A stretch of DNA of 5,739 bases from Myxococcales bacterium (lineage in GTDB: Bacteria > Myxococcota_A > Polyangia > Polyangiales > Polyangiaceae): positions 1 through 5,739 of the forward strand of contig JAAFHJ010000341.1 of NCBI GenBank assembly GCA_013298325.1, in the 5' to 3' direction. Of this stretch, positions 1-5,739 are shown one piece after another (the first letter of the stretch is position 1; the number at the start of each line of letters is the position of its first letter). A program made the translations under genes and the position numbers. Under the pieces are notes generated by a model. That model made no database searches and was not told where the DNA came from. It worked only from the letters and a program-made list of their open reading frames with translations.

Positions 1-969
1 ACGGCGGTCGAAGGGCAGAGCCCGGACATCGCCCAAGGCGTGACCGAAGGCGAAGGCCTCTTCAAGGAGCAGGGCGCCGGCGACCAGGGGCTCATGTTCG
101 GCTACGCCTGCAACGAAACGCCCGACCTCATGCCGGCGCCGATCGACTACGCGCACAAGCTCGCGCGCCAGCTCTCGGCGGTCCGCCACTCGGGCAAGCT
201 CAAGTACCTCCGCCCCGACGGGAAGACGCAAGTCACCCTCGAGTACGAAAACGGCAAGCCCTTGCGCATCGACGCCGTCGTCGTCAGCTCCCAGCATGCG
301 GAGAGCGTCAAGCACAAGCAGCTCGTCGAAGAGATCCGCGTCAACGTCATCGACAAGGTCCTCCCGAAGCACCTCGTCGATAAGAACACGAAATACTACA
401 TCAATCCGACCGGGCGCTTCGTCGTCGGCGGGCCGATGGGTGACGCCGGCCTCACCGGCCGCAAGATCATCGTCGACACCTACGGCGGCATGGGTCGCCA
501 CGGCGGCGGCGCGTTCTCCGGCAAGGACCCGACGAAGGTCGACCGCAGCGCCTGCTACTACGCCCGCTACGTCGCCAAGAACATCGTCGCCGCCGGCCTC
601 GCCGATCGCTGCGAAGTTCAGGTCGCCTACGCGATCGGCGTTGCAAAGCCGGTCGGTGTCTACGTGAACACCTTCGGAACGGCGAAGATCGACGAAGAGA
701 AGATCGCGAAATACGTCTCCGAGCAGTTCGATTTCCGCCCGAAGGCGCTCATCGAAGAGCTCGAGCTCCTCCGCCCGCTCTACAAGGCGACGGCGGCCTA
801 CGGCCACTTCGGCCGCAAGGAGTTCCCCTGGGAAAAGACGACCCGCGCCGCCAAGATGGCCGACGATCTGCTCGGCACCAAGGTCAAGGGGACGAAGGTC
901 GAAGCGCCCGCGGCGAAGGCCGAAAAGGCCGAAAAGAAGCCGGCAAAGAAAGTCGCAAAGAAGAAGTGA
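1..969 (+). CDS. metK: S-adenosylmethionine synthetase (methionine adenosyltransferase), 5'-truncated by the window
   Basis: This enzyme makes S-adenosylmethionine from methionine and ATP in the cytoplasm. Frame 1 is open from base 1, so the gene starts before the window. By comparison with E. coli MetK (384 aa, from memory), about 93 N-terminal residues are missing; 322 residues are visible. Hallmarks in order: QSPDI (codons 6-10), the GAGDQGLMFGYA signature of the active site (about bases 73-108), NPTGRFVVGGPMGD, GLTGRKIIVDTYGG, the phosphate-binding loop GGGAFSGKDPTKVDRSA (about 502-552), KNIVAAGLADRCEVQV, and AAYGHFGR...FPWE near the C-terminus. A GTG at base 40 is internal and is not the start, because conserved MetK sequence precedes it. 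After the normal family end near GTK there is an extra tail of about 30 residues (bases 877-966), 12 of them lysine and most of the rest alanine or glutamate. The gene stands alone on its strand and ends about 40 bp before a strong terminator. Identity is very secure. Confidence 0.98.
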   Translation, partial: TAVEGQSPDIAQGVTEGEGLFKEQGAGDQGLMFGYACNETPDLMPAPIDYAHKLARQLSAVRHSGKLKYLRPDGKTQVTLEYENGKPLRIDAVVVSSQHAESVKHKQLVEEIRVNVIDKVLPKHLVDKNTKYYINPTGRFVVGGPMGDAGLTGRKIIVDTYGGMGRHGGGAFSGKDPTKVDRSACYYARYVAKNIVAAGLADRCEVQVAYAIGVAKPVGVYVNTFGTAKIDEEKIAKYVSEQFDFRPKALIEELELLRPLYKATAAYGHFGRKEFPWEKTTRAAKMADDLLGTKVKGTKVEAPAAKAEKAEKKPAKKVAKKK

Positions 970-975
970 GCCCAG

Positions 976-993
976 AGCGCATCTTGCGCTTTT
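976..993 (+). terminator. Weak hairpin just after metK
   Basis: AGCGC (976-980) and GCGCT (986-990) form a 5-bp stem around the loop ATCTT, followed by TTT. It starts 7 bases after the metK stop. The stem and T-run are short, so it may be only an accessory to the stronger hairpin at 1011-1046. Confidence 0.3.
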
Positions 994-1008
994 GAGTACA
1001 CGACAACG

Positions 1009-1046
1009 AAAACGCCTCCGAGGGTCCTCGGGGGCGTTCTTCTTTT
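1009..1046. terminator. Strong, probably bidirectional intrinsic terminator between metK and the convergent DUF2490 gene
   Basis: Bases 1011-1022 pair with 1027-1038 in a 12-bp stem (one G-T wobble at 1017/1032) closed by the tetraloop GGTC. On the + strand it is followed by CTTCTTTT (1039-1046), a good T-rich tract for ending metK transcription. On the - strand the hairpin is followed by TTTTCGTT (complement of bases 1012-1005), so it can also end transcription of the minus-strand gene whose stop codon is at 1058-1060. Confidence 0.85.
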
Positions 1047-1057
1047 GGGACTTCGAG

Positions 1058-1732
1058 TCAGTAGTTAGCGACCAAGAAGAGCGCGAACGCGTGATTCAAG
1101 GTCCACGTCGGCTCACGAACGAGCGCCTGCAACAGGTAGCCCCCCTCGAGGCGCCAGTGCTTGCCGACGTCCCCTGTTGCACCGACGAAGACGCGGTTTT
1201 GATCAAAAAATTTCGGCTGATAGGTCGTCTTCGACGGGGCGACGAAGAACTCGTCCCAGACGAGCAACCCGGCGCCGCGCTCGGCAAAGGGGCGCACGAG
1301 GGCGCGGGCGAGGAGGCGTCCACGAAAGCCGGGATCGTCGTCGCGGAAACGGACTTCGCCACGCGCGCGGAAGACGACGGAGACGCGGCCATCCTCGAAG
1401 GTCGGCGTCCACAGCGCCTGGGCGACGGCACGCTGCTCGCTGGAAGCTTCAAAGGGGGACGGAGCGATATATGCGTAGCCGGCACCGAGTTGGGTCGTCG
1501 GCGTTGGCCGCCAGGCGACGATCGGGCGGATCAGAAAGGTGTGGGATACACCATCCTCGCGAAAGCGGCTCTGCACGTCGACGTCGAAACGCACCTTCGG
1601 CGTCTGGGCACCGACGAACACCCCCGTCCACAGCTGGACCGAATCGGGTGCGGGGGCAGCGGCGGCGGCGGCGGCGGAATAGAGAGCGAGAGGGGCCGCG
1701 AGGACAAGCGCGGCACGCCAGCGAGCGTTCAT
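1058..1732 (-). CDS. Exported DUF2490-type protein, predicted outer-membrane associated
   Basis: The protein has 224 residues. The N-terminus is a convincing Sec signal peptide: MNARWR followed by a hydrophobic/alanine stretch (about residues 7-26) and a probable cleavage site before APAPDS. The mature part fits the DUF2490 pattern as I recall it: VQLWTGVFV near the start, alternating hydrophilic/hydrophobic strands with many aromatic residues (RFDVDVQSRF, LGAGYAYI, LLVWDEFF), the FDQNRVFVG motif at residues 176-184, LEGGYLLQ, and a C-terminal NHAFALFLVANY that ends in an aromatic residue. This fits a small beta-barrel or beta-rich cell-envelope protein; the function of the family is unknown to me. 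The only plausible start is ATG at 1732; the ribosome binding site is poor (a GTAGG about 10 bases upstream), which fits translation coupled to the upstream AhpD-like gene 52 bp away. It ends at the shared terminator. The long opposite-strand frame here is a high-GC shadow. Confidence 0.8.
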   Translation of the reverse strand: MNARWRAALVLAAPLALYSAAAAAAAPAPDSVQLWTGVFVGAQTPKVRFDVDVQSRFREDGVSHTFLIRPIVAWRPTPTTQLGAGYAYIAPSPFEASSEQRAVAQALWTPTFEDGRVSVVFRARGEVRFRDDDPGFRGRLLARALVRPFAERGAGLLVWDEFFVAPSKTTYQPKFFDQNRVFVGATGDVGKHWRLEGGYLLQALVREPTWTLNHAFALFLVANY

Positions 1733-1784
1733 GGCTGGCGCCTACCGCAAGAGCGCCTCGCCGATCGAGAGAAAGCGGAATTCT

Positions 1785-2147
1785 TCAGGGGGCGACGGCC
1801 GGCTTCGGCGCGAACTGCTCCCACGCGGCGAGGACCTCGGCGGCATACATCAGCGCCGGGCCGCCCCCCATGTAGACGGCAACTGCAAGCATTTCCTCGA
1901 CTTCTTTTCGGGTCGCGCCGAGGCGATGGAGCGCCTTGACGTGAAATCCGACGCAACCCGAGCAGTGCTGCGTGACACCGATCGCGAGGGCGATGAGTTC
2001 CTTGTATTTTGCAGGTACCTCCCCCTCAGCGAGGGCCGCCTTGGCGAGCTGACCGAAGGCGGTCATCGCCTCCGGTTGCGCCTTCCGAAAGGGGGCGAGG
2101 TTGCTGTTGATCGAAGCGACGAGCGTTTCATGGTCGAAGGAACTCAT
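1785..2147 (-). CDS. AhpD-like / carboxymuconolactone decarboxylase-family protein
   Basis: The 120-residue product carries the alkylhydroperoxidase D-like core: a helix with VPAKYKELIALAIGV (about residues 45-59), then HCSGCVGFH with the CxxC cysteines C62 and C65 and the histidine H69, and then the family stretch LGATRKEVEEMLAVAVYMGGGPALMYA (77-102). In AhpD and relatives the CxxC/His set carries thiol-based peroxidase or disulfide-reductase activity; the actual substrate cannot be told from sequence. The frame extends upstream to 2273, but ATG at 2147 is preferred: an excellent ribosome binding site AGGGGAG (2160-2154) lies 6 bases before it, and the family homology begins after it, while the upstream extension is low-quality arginine-rich sequence. 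A perfect 12-bp inverted repeat contains this start codon (see 2121-2156). The gene probably forms an operon with the DUF2490 gene 52 bp downstream. Confidence 0.93.
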   Translation of the reverse strand: MSSFDHETLVASINSNLAPFRKAQPEAMTAFGQLAKAALAEGEVPAKYKELIALAIGVTQHCSGCVGFHVKALHRLGATRKEVEEMLAVAVYMGGGPALMYAAEVLAAWEQFAPKPAVAP

Positions 2148-2156
2148 GAAACGCTC
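2121..2156 (-). promoter_or_regulatory. Perfect 12-bp inverted repeat enclosing the start codon of the AhpD-like gene
   Basis: GAGCGTTTCATG (2121-2132) and CATGAAACGCTC (2145-2156) are exact reverse complements with a 12-base spacer. In the minus-strand transcript the first arm holds the last three bases of the ribosome binding site (GAG) plus the AUG; the second arm lies in codons 5-9. Folded, the hairpin would hide the start codon. It could act as an RNA element that controls initiation, or as a DNA operator. What is seen is the repeat; the role is inferred. Confidence 0.6.
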
Positions 2157-2358
2157 CCCTGCGAGCGGTGTGCCGACCGGCGTGCAGTGAGCGCTGCAAA
2201 TGCGGCGCGCACGCGCACCGAGCGCGCGATGAAACGAGTGAAAACCTTTGGCAGATGTCGCGGTCGGCGCCAACGGTGCATCGCCGGGAACACCGACCTG
2301 AAACGCATCGCAACCGAGTGAAACGTGCGGCGACTTTGCGCTTCATGGGGCGTTTCAC
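2124..2358. repeat. Cluster of six TGAAACG heptamers in both orientations
   Basis: TGAAACG occurs on the + strand at 2147-2153, 2230-2236, 2299-2305 and 2319-2325, and in inverse (CGTTTCA) at 2124-2130 and 2351-2357. Near-copies are also present (TGAAAAC at 2240-2246), and CGAGTGAAA occurs twice (2235-2243, 2315-2323). Two of the copies sit in the start-codon inverted repeat; two more form a looser inverted pair GTGAAACG / CGTTTCAC (2318-2325 / 2351-2358). By chance about 0.03 copies of a given heptamer would be expected in this length counting both strands. The spacer 2148-2370 between the AhpD-like gene and the aminotransferase holds no gene; I see no convincing -35/-10 pair or T-tailed terminator in it. 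Confidence 0.5.
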
Positions 2359-2370
2359 GACGTTCCGTAG

Positions 2371-3696
2371 TCAGCCGTTCGCAAGCACCGTGAGTGCGTG
2401 GTCGTAGGCCTCAAAGCCAAAGTCGAGCTCGGCCTCCGTGACAACAAGCGGCGGCGCGAACATCACGCAGTTGAAGCGGCCGAAGGTGTAGACGCCGCGC
2501 TCCCGGAGGGCACCAAAGAAGGCCTTCATCGGGGCGGCGCTCTTGGCGTCGGCCCACGGAACAAAGGGCTCCTTCGTGGCGCGGTCCTTCACGAGTTCCA
2601 GCGCAAAAAATGCCCCCATTCCGCGAACTTCGCCGATGATCTCGTGCTTTGCGGCGAGCGCCTCGAGGCCCGCGCGAATCTTCGGTTCAAGGACGTCCCG
2701 GGCCCGCGCGAAGATCCCGCCCGCTTCGTAGGCCTCAAGCGTGGCGACGCCGGCGGCAACGGCGAGCGGGTGCCCCGAGTAGGTATGGCCGTTTGGGAGC
2801 GGCCGGTCGTCGAAGGTTTTCGCGAGCGATTCCCGGATCATGACGCCACCAAGCGGCACGTACGCGGAGGTGACCCCCTTCGCAAAAACGATGAGGTCGG
2901 GGACGACGCCATGGCGCTCGCCAGCGAAGGCGGCGCCGGTGCGCCCGAAGCCGGTCATCACTTCGTCGAACACGAGCAGGATGCCGTATTTTGTGCAGAG
3001 TGCACGCAAACCCTCCAGGTAGCCGGCCGGATAGACGACGACGCCGTTGGATCCGACGATCGGCTCGATGAGCAACGCCCCGATTCGATTGGGACTTTCG
3101 TGCATCACGATGCGCTCGAGCTGGGCAAGCGCGCGCTCGCACTCCTCTTCCGGGGTCGTCGCGAAGAAGGGGCTCCGATAGGGGTACGGCGCGAAGAAGC
3201 GGATGACGCCGGCACCGCCGTGCGCCTCGCCGGTCCAGCGGCGGTCTTCGCCGGTGAGCTCGATGCTCTGGCCGCTGGCGCCGTGGTAGCTCCGGTAGGC
3301 GGTAAGGATCTTCGAGCGGCCGGTGAGGGCGCGCACGATGCGGACCATGTCGTCGTTCGACTCGGCGCCGCCGGTGGTGAAGAAGACGCGAGCCCCTTCG
3401 TCCCACGGGGACATTTTCGATAGTTTTTCCGCGAGGATGGCCCGCTTATCGTTGAACCATGCTGGGCTCGAATAGCAGAGCGTGTGCGCCTGGTCGGCGA
3501 TCGCCTTTGCGACCGCCGGGTGACTATGACCAAGGTTCACGGCGACGAGGCCCGAGCCGGCGTCGAGGTACTTCTTCCCGGTCTCGTCGAAGAGGGAACT
3601 CCCCTCGCCGCGCACGAGCACCGGTGCGCGGAAGCCCCCTTGCGCGATCCATGGGGTGAGGACGTGACGGGCGTGGAGTTCGGCGAGTTCGGTCAT
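2371..3696 (-). CDS. Class III PLP-dependent aminotransferase (omega-amino acid:keto acid type, substrate unknown)
   Basis: The 441-residue protein is full length for the class III (ornithine/omega-aminotransferase, fold type I) family. Visible landmarks: LFDETGKKYLDAGSG (35-49), NLGHSHPAV (54-62), the cofactor phosphate-binding region TTGGAESND (107-115), SYHG (136-139) whose aromatic residue stacks on PLP, EPIVGSNGVVVYP (211-223), FDEVMTGFGRTG with the PLP-nitrogen-binding D244, and the Schiff-base lysine K273 in FAKGVTSAYVPLGG. GHTYSGHP (303-310) supplies the phosphate-contacting threonine, and RGMGAFFALELVKD (358-371) is the usual small-domain motif. Overall it resembles the taurine- or beta-alanine-pyruvate transaminase group, but related enzymes act on many amines, so no gene name is given. 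Start ATG at 3696 fits the family N-terminus; the upstream GACGAG is only a modest ribosome binding site. It is transcribed divergently from acs. Long frames on the opposite strand are shadows. Confidence 0.95.
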   Translation of the reverse strand: MTELAELHARHVLTPWIAQGGFRAPVLVRGEGSSLFDETGKKYLDAGSGLVAVNLGHSHPAVAKAIADQAHTLCYSSPAWFNDKRAILAEKLSKMSPWDEGARVFFTTGGAESNDDMVRIVRALTGRSKILTAYRSYHGASGQSIELTGEDRRWTGEAHGGAGVIRFFAPYPYRSPFFATTPEEECERALAQLERIVMHESPNRIGALLIEPIVGSNGVVVYPAGYLEGLRALCTKYGILLVFDEVMTGFGRTGAAFAGERHGVVPDLIVFAKGVTSAYVPLGGVMIRESLAKTFDDRPLPNGHTYSGHPLAVAAGVATLEAYEAGGIFARARDVLEPKIRAGLEALAAKHEIIGEVRGMGAFFALELVKDRATKEPFVPWADAKSAAPMKAFFGALRERGVYTFGRFNCVMFAPPLVVTEAELDFGFEAYDHALTVLANG

Positions 3697-3727
3697 GGCT
3701 CGTCAGTTAGGGGGCAACTCCGCCGAA

Positions 3728-3755
3728 TTGCAACGATCGGAAACGCGCAAATGAT
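3728..3755 (+). promoter_or_regulatory. Possible sigma70-like promoter for acs
   Basis: TTGCAA (3728-3733) and AATGAT (3750-3755) are separated by 16 bases; each matches the consensus at four of six positions. If real, it would give an acs leader of about 230 nt. The match is weak and chance occurrence is quite possible. Confidence 0.2.
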
Positions 3756-3824
3756 GCACCGCGCAAGCGCTTTTCCAGTGACCGCGCGAATCGCTCCGAT
3801 AGGCTCCTCGTCCCCGCGTGAATT

Positions 3825-3852
3825 CAGGCCCTCCGCCCTTGGCGGAGCCCTG
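3825..3852 (+). promoter_or_regulatory. Stable stem-loop in the acs leader
   Basis: CTCCGCC (3831-3837) pairs perfectly with GGCGGAG (3841-3847) around the loop CTT; after a small internal loop (CC against C) the stem continues with CAGG (3825-3828) and CCTG (3849-3852). There is no T-run on either side, so it is not a standard terminator. GGAGCC of the 3' arm could instead pair with GGCTCC at 3802-3807, so alternative folds are possible. Any regulatory role is inference. Confidence 0.35.
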
Positions 3853-3962
3853 GTGCCTCGAACGGTTCCGGCCCGGTGCAGCGGTGCCGCCTCCGCAGAA
3901 ACCCGCCGGCGCACGTTGCGCGCGGCCTCCGAAGTGACGCCGCCTCCCCGCGGCGATCTGCA

Positions 3963-3985
3963 AAGCGCTCTGGCGCTTGTGAAGG
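3963..3985 (+). promoter_or_regulatory. Small hairpin abutting the acs ribosome binding site
   Basis: AAGCGC (3963-3968) and GCGCTT (3973-3978) form a 6-bp stem with loop TCTG. Two bases later comes the ribosome binding site GAAGG (3981-3985), 7 bases before the acs ATG at 3993. The hairpin does not itself cover the binding site, so it may simply keep that site accessible. Confidence 0.35.
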
Positions 3986-3992
3986 TGAAAGC

Positions 3993-5739
3993 ATGACCGA
4001 GTCGACTGCGAAGACGAACGAAACCGTCGCCCCCTCGGAGGGCTTCGTCGCCCAGGCCCGCGTCGCATCCAAAGAGGCCTACGAGGCGCTCTGGCGGCAG
4101 AGCATCGAGGATCCCACTACCTTCTGGCAGGAGCAGACGAAAGACCTCGTTTTTCGCACGCCTTGGACGGCATTTTCCGAGGGCGTCCCCCCCTATTCCG
4201 AAGGGGAGATTCCCGGTGCTGCCGGTGCAGCTCCGATGACGTTTTTCCCCGGGGCGACGCTCAATCTCACCGAGAGTTGTCTCGACCGCCATTTGACGAC
4301 TCCGGCACGCACGCGCGCGGCGCTCATTTTCGAAGGGGAGCCGGGAGATACGCGAACGCTCACCTATTTCGAGCTCCATCGCGAGACGGTACGCCTCGCC
4401 GCGGCCCTCGCCGATCTCGGCGTGCAGGCTGGCGATCGCGTCGCCATCTACATGGGAATGGTCCCCGAGGCGGCGATCGCAATGCTCGCATGCGCCCGCC
4501 TGGGAGCAACGCACACCGTTGTATTTGGTGGATTTTCGAGCGATGCCCTTCGCGATCGCATCAATGACTGTGGCGCGAAGGTCCTCCTCACTCAGGACGG
4601 CGCCTGGCGCCGTGGCCACGCGGTCCCGCTCAAGGACATGGCCGACAAGGCGCTGTTGGAGACGCCGACGATTGAGAAAGTCGTCGTCCTTGCCCGGATT
4701 GGCGCCGAGCGTTGCCATAGCCACCTGAAGCCGGGTCGCGACATTGATTGGCACGATTTGGTCTCCCGCGTACCGTCGCCGAAGAGCATTGAACGCGCCA
4801 TTCGTCCGGCCGCCTTTGACGCCGAACATCCGCTGTTTGTCCTCTACACGAGCGGATCTACCGGAAAGCCGAAGGGGGTTCTTCACACGACTGCCGGCTA
4901 TCTTGCGGGCGTCCACGTGACGTCGAAATACGTCTTTGATCTACGGGAAGGCGATCTCTATTTCTGCACCGCCGACGTCGGCTGGATCACCGGGCATAGC
5001 TATCTGGTCTACGGTCCCCTCTCGTGCGGCGCGTCGATTCTTCTCTACGAAGGCGCTCCGAACTTCCCCGACTGGGGCCGCTTCTGGAGCGTGATTGAGC
5101 GGCACGGGGTATCGATTCTCTACACGGCGCCGACCGCAATTCGCGCGTTCATGCGTCAGGGGGAAGAGTGGCCAAATCGCTACGATCTCTCCAGCTTGCG
5201 CCTCCTCGGATCGGTCGGCGAGCCGATCAACCCGGAGGCTTGGCTCTGGTACCACCGCACCATCGGCGCCGAGCGCTGCCCGATCGTCGACACCTGGTGG
5301 CAAACGGAGACCGGCTCGATCATGCTGACGACGCTCCCGGGCGCGGTCGCGGCGAAACCGGGCGCGACTGGACTGCCGCTTTTTGGCGTCGAGATGACGA
5401 TCGCCGACGACGAAGGCGCCCTCCATGACGACGGCGCCGCCAACGGAAAGCTTGTGATCAAGCGACCTTGGCCAAGTATGGCGCGGACGCTTTGGAACGA
5501 CAACGTCCGCTACGGCGAGACCTACTGGAAGGCGATCCCGGGGCGCTACTTCACCGGCGACGGCGCCCGTCGCGACGAAGACGGCTACTTCTGGGTCACT
5601 GGACGTATTGACGACGTCCTCAACGTTTCCGGACACCGCATCGGTACCGCCGAAATCGAAAGCGCCTTGGTGAGCCACAGCGCCGTGGCGGAGGCGGCGG
5701 CCGTCGGTCGACCGGATGAGATGAAGGGGCAGGCGCTCG
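3993..5739 (+). CDS. acs: Acetyl-CoA synthetase (acetate-CoA ligase, AMP-forming), 3'-truncated by the window
   Basis: The enzyme activates acetate with ATP to acetyl-AMP and then forms acetyl-CoA in the cytoplasm. ATG at 3993 follows GAAGG with 7-base spacing, and the frame stays open for 582 codons to the window end. Against E. coli Acs (652 aa, from memory) about 70 C-terminal residues are missing, including the region with the regulatory/catalytic lysine of the PKTRSGK motif. Visible: CLDRHL (96-101), IYMGMVPEAAIAMLACARLGA (152-172), the ATP-binding loop YTSGSTGKPKG (285-295), HTTAGYL, TADVGWITGHSYLVYGP (326-342), YTAPTAIRAFM, GSVGEPINPEAW (406-417), DTWWQTETG (433-441) whose second tryptophan limits the pocket to acetate in the Salmonella enzyme, and GDGARRDEDGYFWVTGRIDDVLNVSGHRIGTAEIESAL (522-559) with the hinge. 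These support acetyl- rather than longer acyl-CoA synthetase. The N-terminal stretch at residues 58-92 is unlike the usual family sequence. The antisense frame over 3693-4916 is a shadow. Confidence 0.97.
   Translation, partial: MTESTAKTNETVAPSEGFVAQARVASKEAYEALWRQSIEDPTTFWQEQTKDLVFRTPWTAFSEGVPPYSEGEIPGAAGAAPMTFFPGATLNLTESCLDRHLTTPARTRAALIFEGEPGDTRTLTYFELHRETVRLAAALADLGVQAGDRVAIYMGMVPEAAIAMLACARLGATHTVVFGGFSSDALRDRINDCGAKVLLTQDGAWRRGHAVPLKDMADKALLETPTIEKVVVLARIGAERCHSHLKPGRDIDWHDLVSRVPSPKSIERAIRPAAFDAEHPLFVLYTSGSTGKPKGVLHTTAGYLAGVHVTSKYVFDLREGDLYFCTADVGWITGHSYLVYGPLSCGASILLYEGAPNFPDWGRFWSVIERHGVSILYTAPTAIRAFMRQGEEWPNRYDLSSLRLLGSVGEPINPEAWLWYHRTIGAERCPIVDTWWQTETGSIMLTTLPGAVAAKPGATGLPLFGVEMTIADDEGALHDDGAANGKLVIKRPWPSMARTLWNDNVRYGETYWKAIPGRYFTGDGARRDEDGYFWVTGRIDDVLNVSGHRIGTAEIESALVSHSAVAEAAAVGRPDEMKGQAL

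Larger units (their letters stand above)
3697..3992. other. Divergent intergenic region between the aminotransferase and acs
   Basis: This 296-bp stretch holds no gene I can support; the frames crossing it are arginine/serine-rich shadows. It must contain the start signals for both flanking genes. It shows a direct repeat CGCGCAA (3744-3750 and 3760-3766) and several short hairpins on the acs side, at 3825-3852, 3909-3921 and 3963-3978. I searched for a recognisable riboswitch or tRNA and found none. Confidence 0.6.

Noticed and set aside
40..42. GTG as the metK start
   Set aside because: Conserved MetK sequence (QSPDI) is encoded in frame before it, so the gene begins outside the window.
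992..1939. A 315-codon open frame on the + strand
   Set aside because: It lies opposite the DUF2490 gene and the 3' part of the AhpD-like gene, runs through the metK terminator, has low-complexity R/G/E-rich sequence and resembles no family; high-GC shadow.
2148..2273. Upstream extension of the AhpD-like gene to an ATG at 2273
   Set aside because: The added 42 residues are not family-like, and the ATG at 2147 has an excellent, well-spaced ribosome binding site.
2398..3423. A 341-codon open frame on the + strand
   Set aside because: Wholly antisense to the well-conserved class III aminotransferase, with no recognisable domain or good ribosome binding site.
3840..3900. tRNA-like GTTCGAG sequence on the - strand of the divergent region
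   Set aside because: The flanking bases do not pair as a T-arm and no cloverleaf can be drawn.
3700..3992. Known riboswitch classes (cobalamin, glycine, ZTP) in the acs leader
   Set aside because: None of their conserved core motifs could be found; only generic hairpins are present.
3693..4916. A 407-codon open frame on the - strand
   Set aside because: Antisense to acs and across the divergent intergenic region; arginine-rich with no recognisable domain, overlapping the aminotransferase start.
4941..5678. A 245-codon open frame on the - strand
   Set aside because: Antisense to the conserved core of acs; composition reflects the complement of that gene.

Overview
The window comes from a high-GC bacterial chromosome. 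The MetK sequence and the general style of the proteins suggest a deltaproteobacterium or myxobacterium-like lineage (Myxococcota), but this is an impression from protein similarity and not a proof. There are no mobile elements, CRISPR arrays, tRNA or rRNA genes. The content is mostly housekeeping and central metabolism.

Layout from left to right: (1) the 3' three quarters of metK (S-adenosylmethionine synthetase, + strand, cut by the left edge), with an unusual lysine/alanine-rich C-terminal tail. (2) A strong hairpin terminator at 1011-1046 that can serve convergent transcription from both sides. (3) A minus-strand run read right to left: a class III PLP-dependent aminotransferase (3696 to 2371), a 223-bp spacer, a 120-residue AhpD-like/carboxymuconolactone decarboxylase-family protein (2147 to 1785), and 52 bp later an exported DUF2490-type protein (1732 to 1058). 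(4) A 296-bp divergent intergenic region rich in short hairpins (3697-3992). (5) acs (acetyl-CoA synthetase, + strand, from 3993), open through the right edge and lacking roughly its last 70 residues.

MetK makes SAM from methionine and ATP. Acs activates acetate to acetyl-CoA, and the divergent aminotransferase probably moves an amino group from an omega-amino compound to a keto acid. The AhpD-like and DUF2490 genes are likely co-transcribed and end at the shared terminator.

The most unusual non-coding signal lies around the start of the AhpD-like gene. A perfect 12-bp inverted repeat with a 12-nt spacer contains the start codon and the edge of the ribosome binding site. The heptamer at its core, TGAAACG, occurs six times (both orientations) in about 235 bp. 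This looks like a regulatory element, either an operator array or an RNA hairpin controlling initiation. No clear new multi-gene system is visible.
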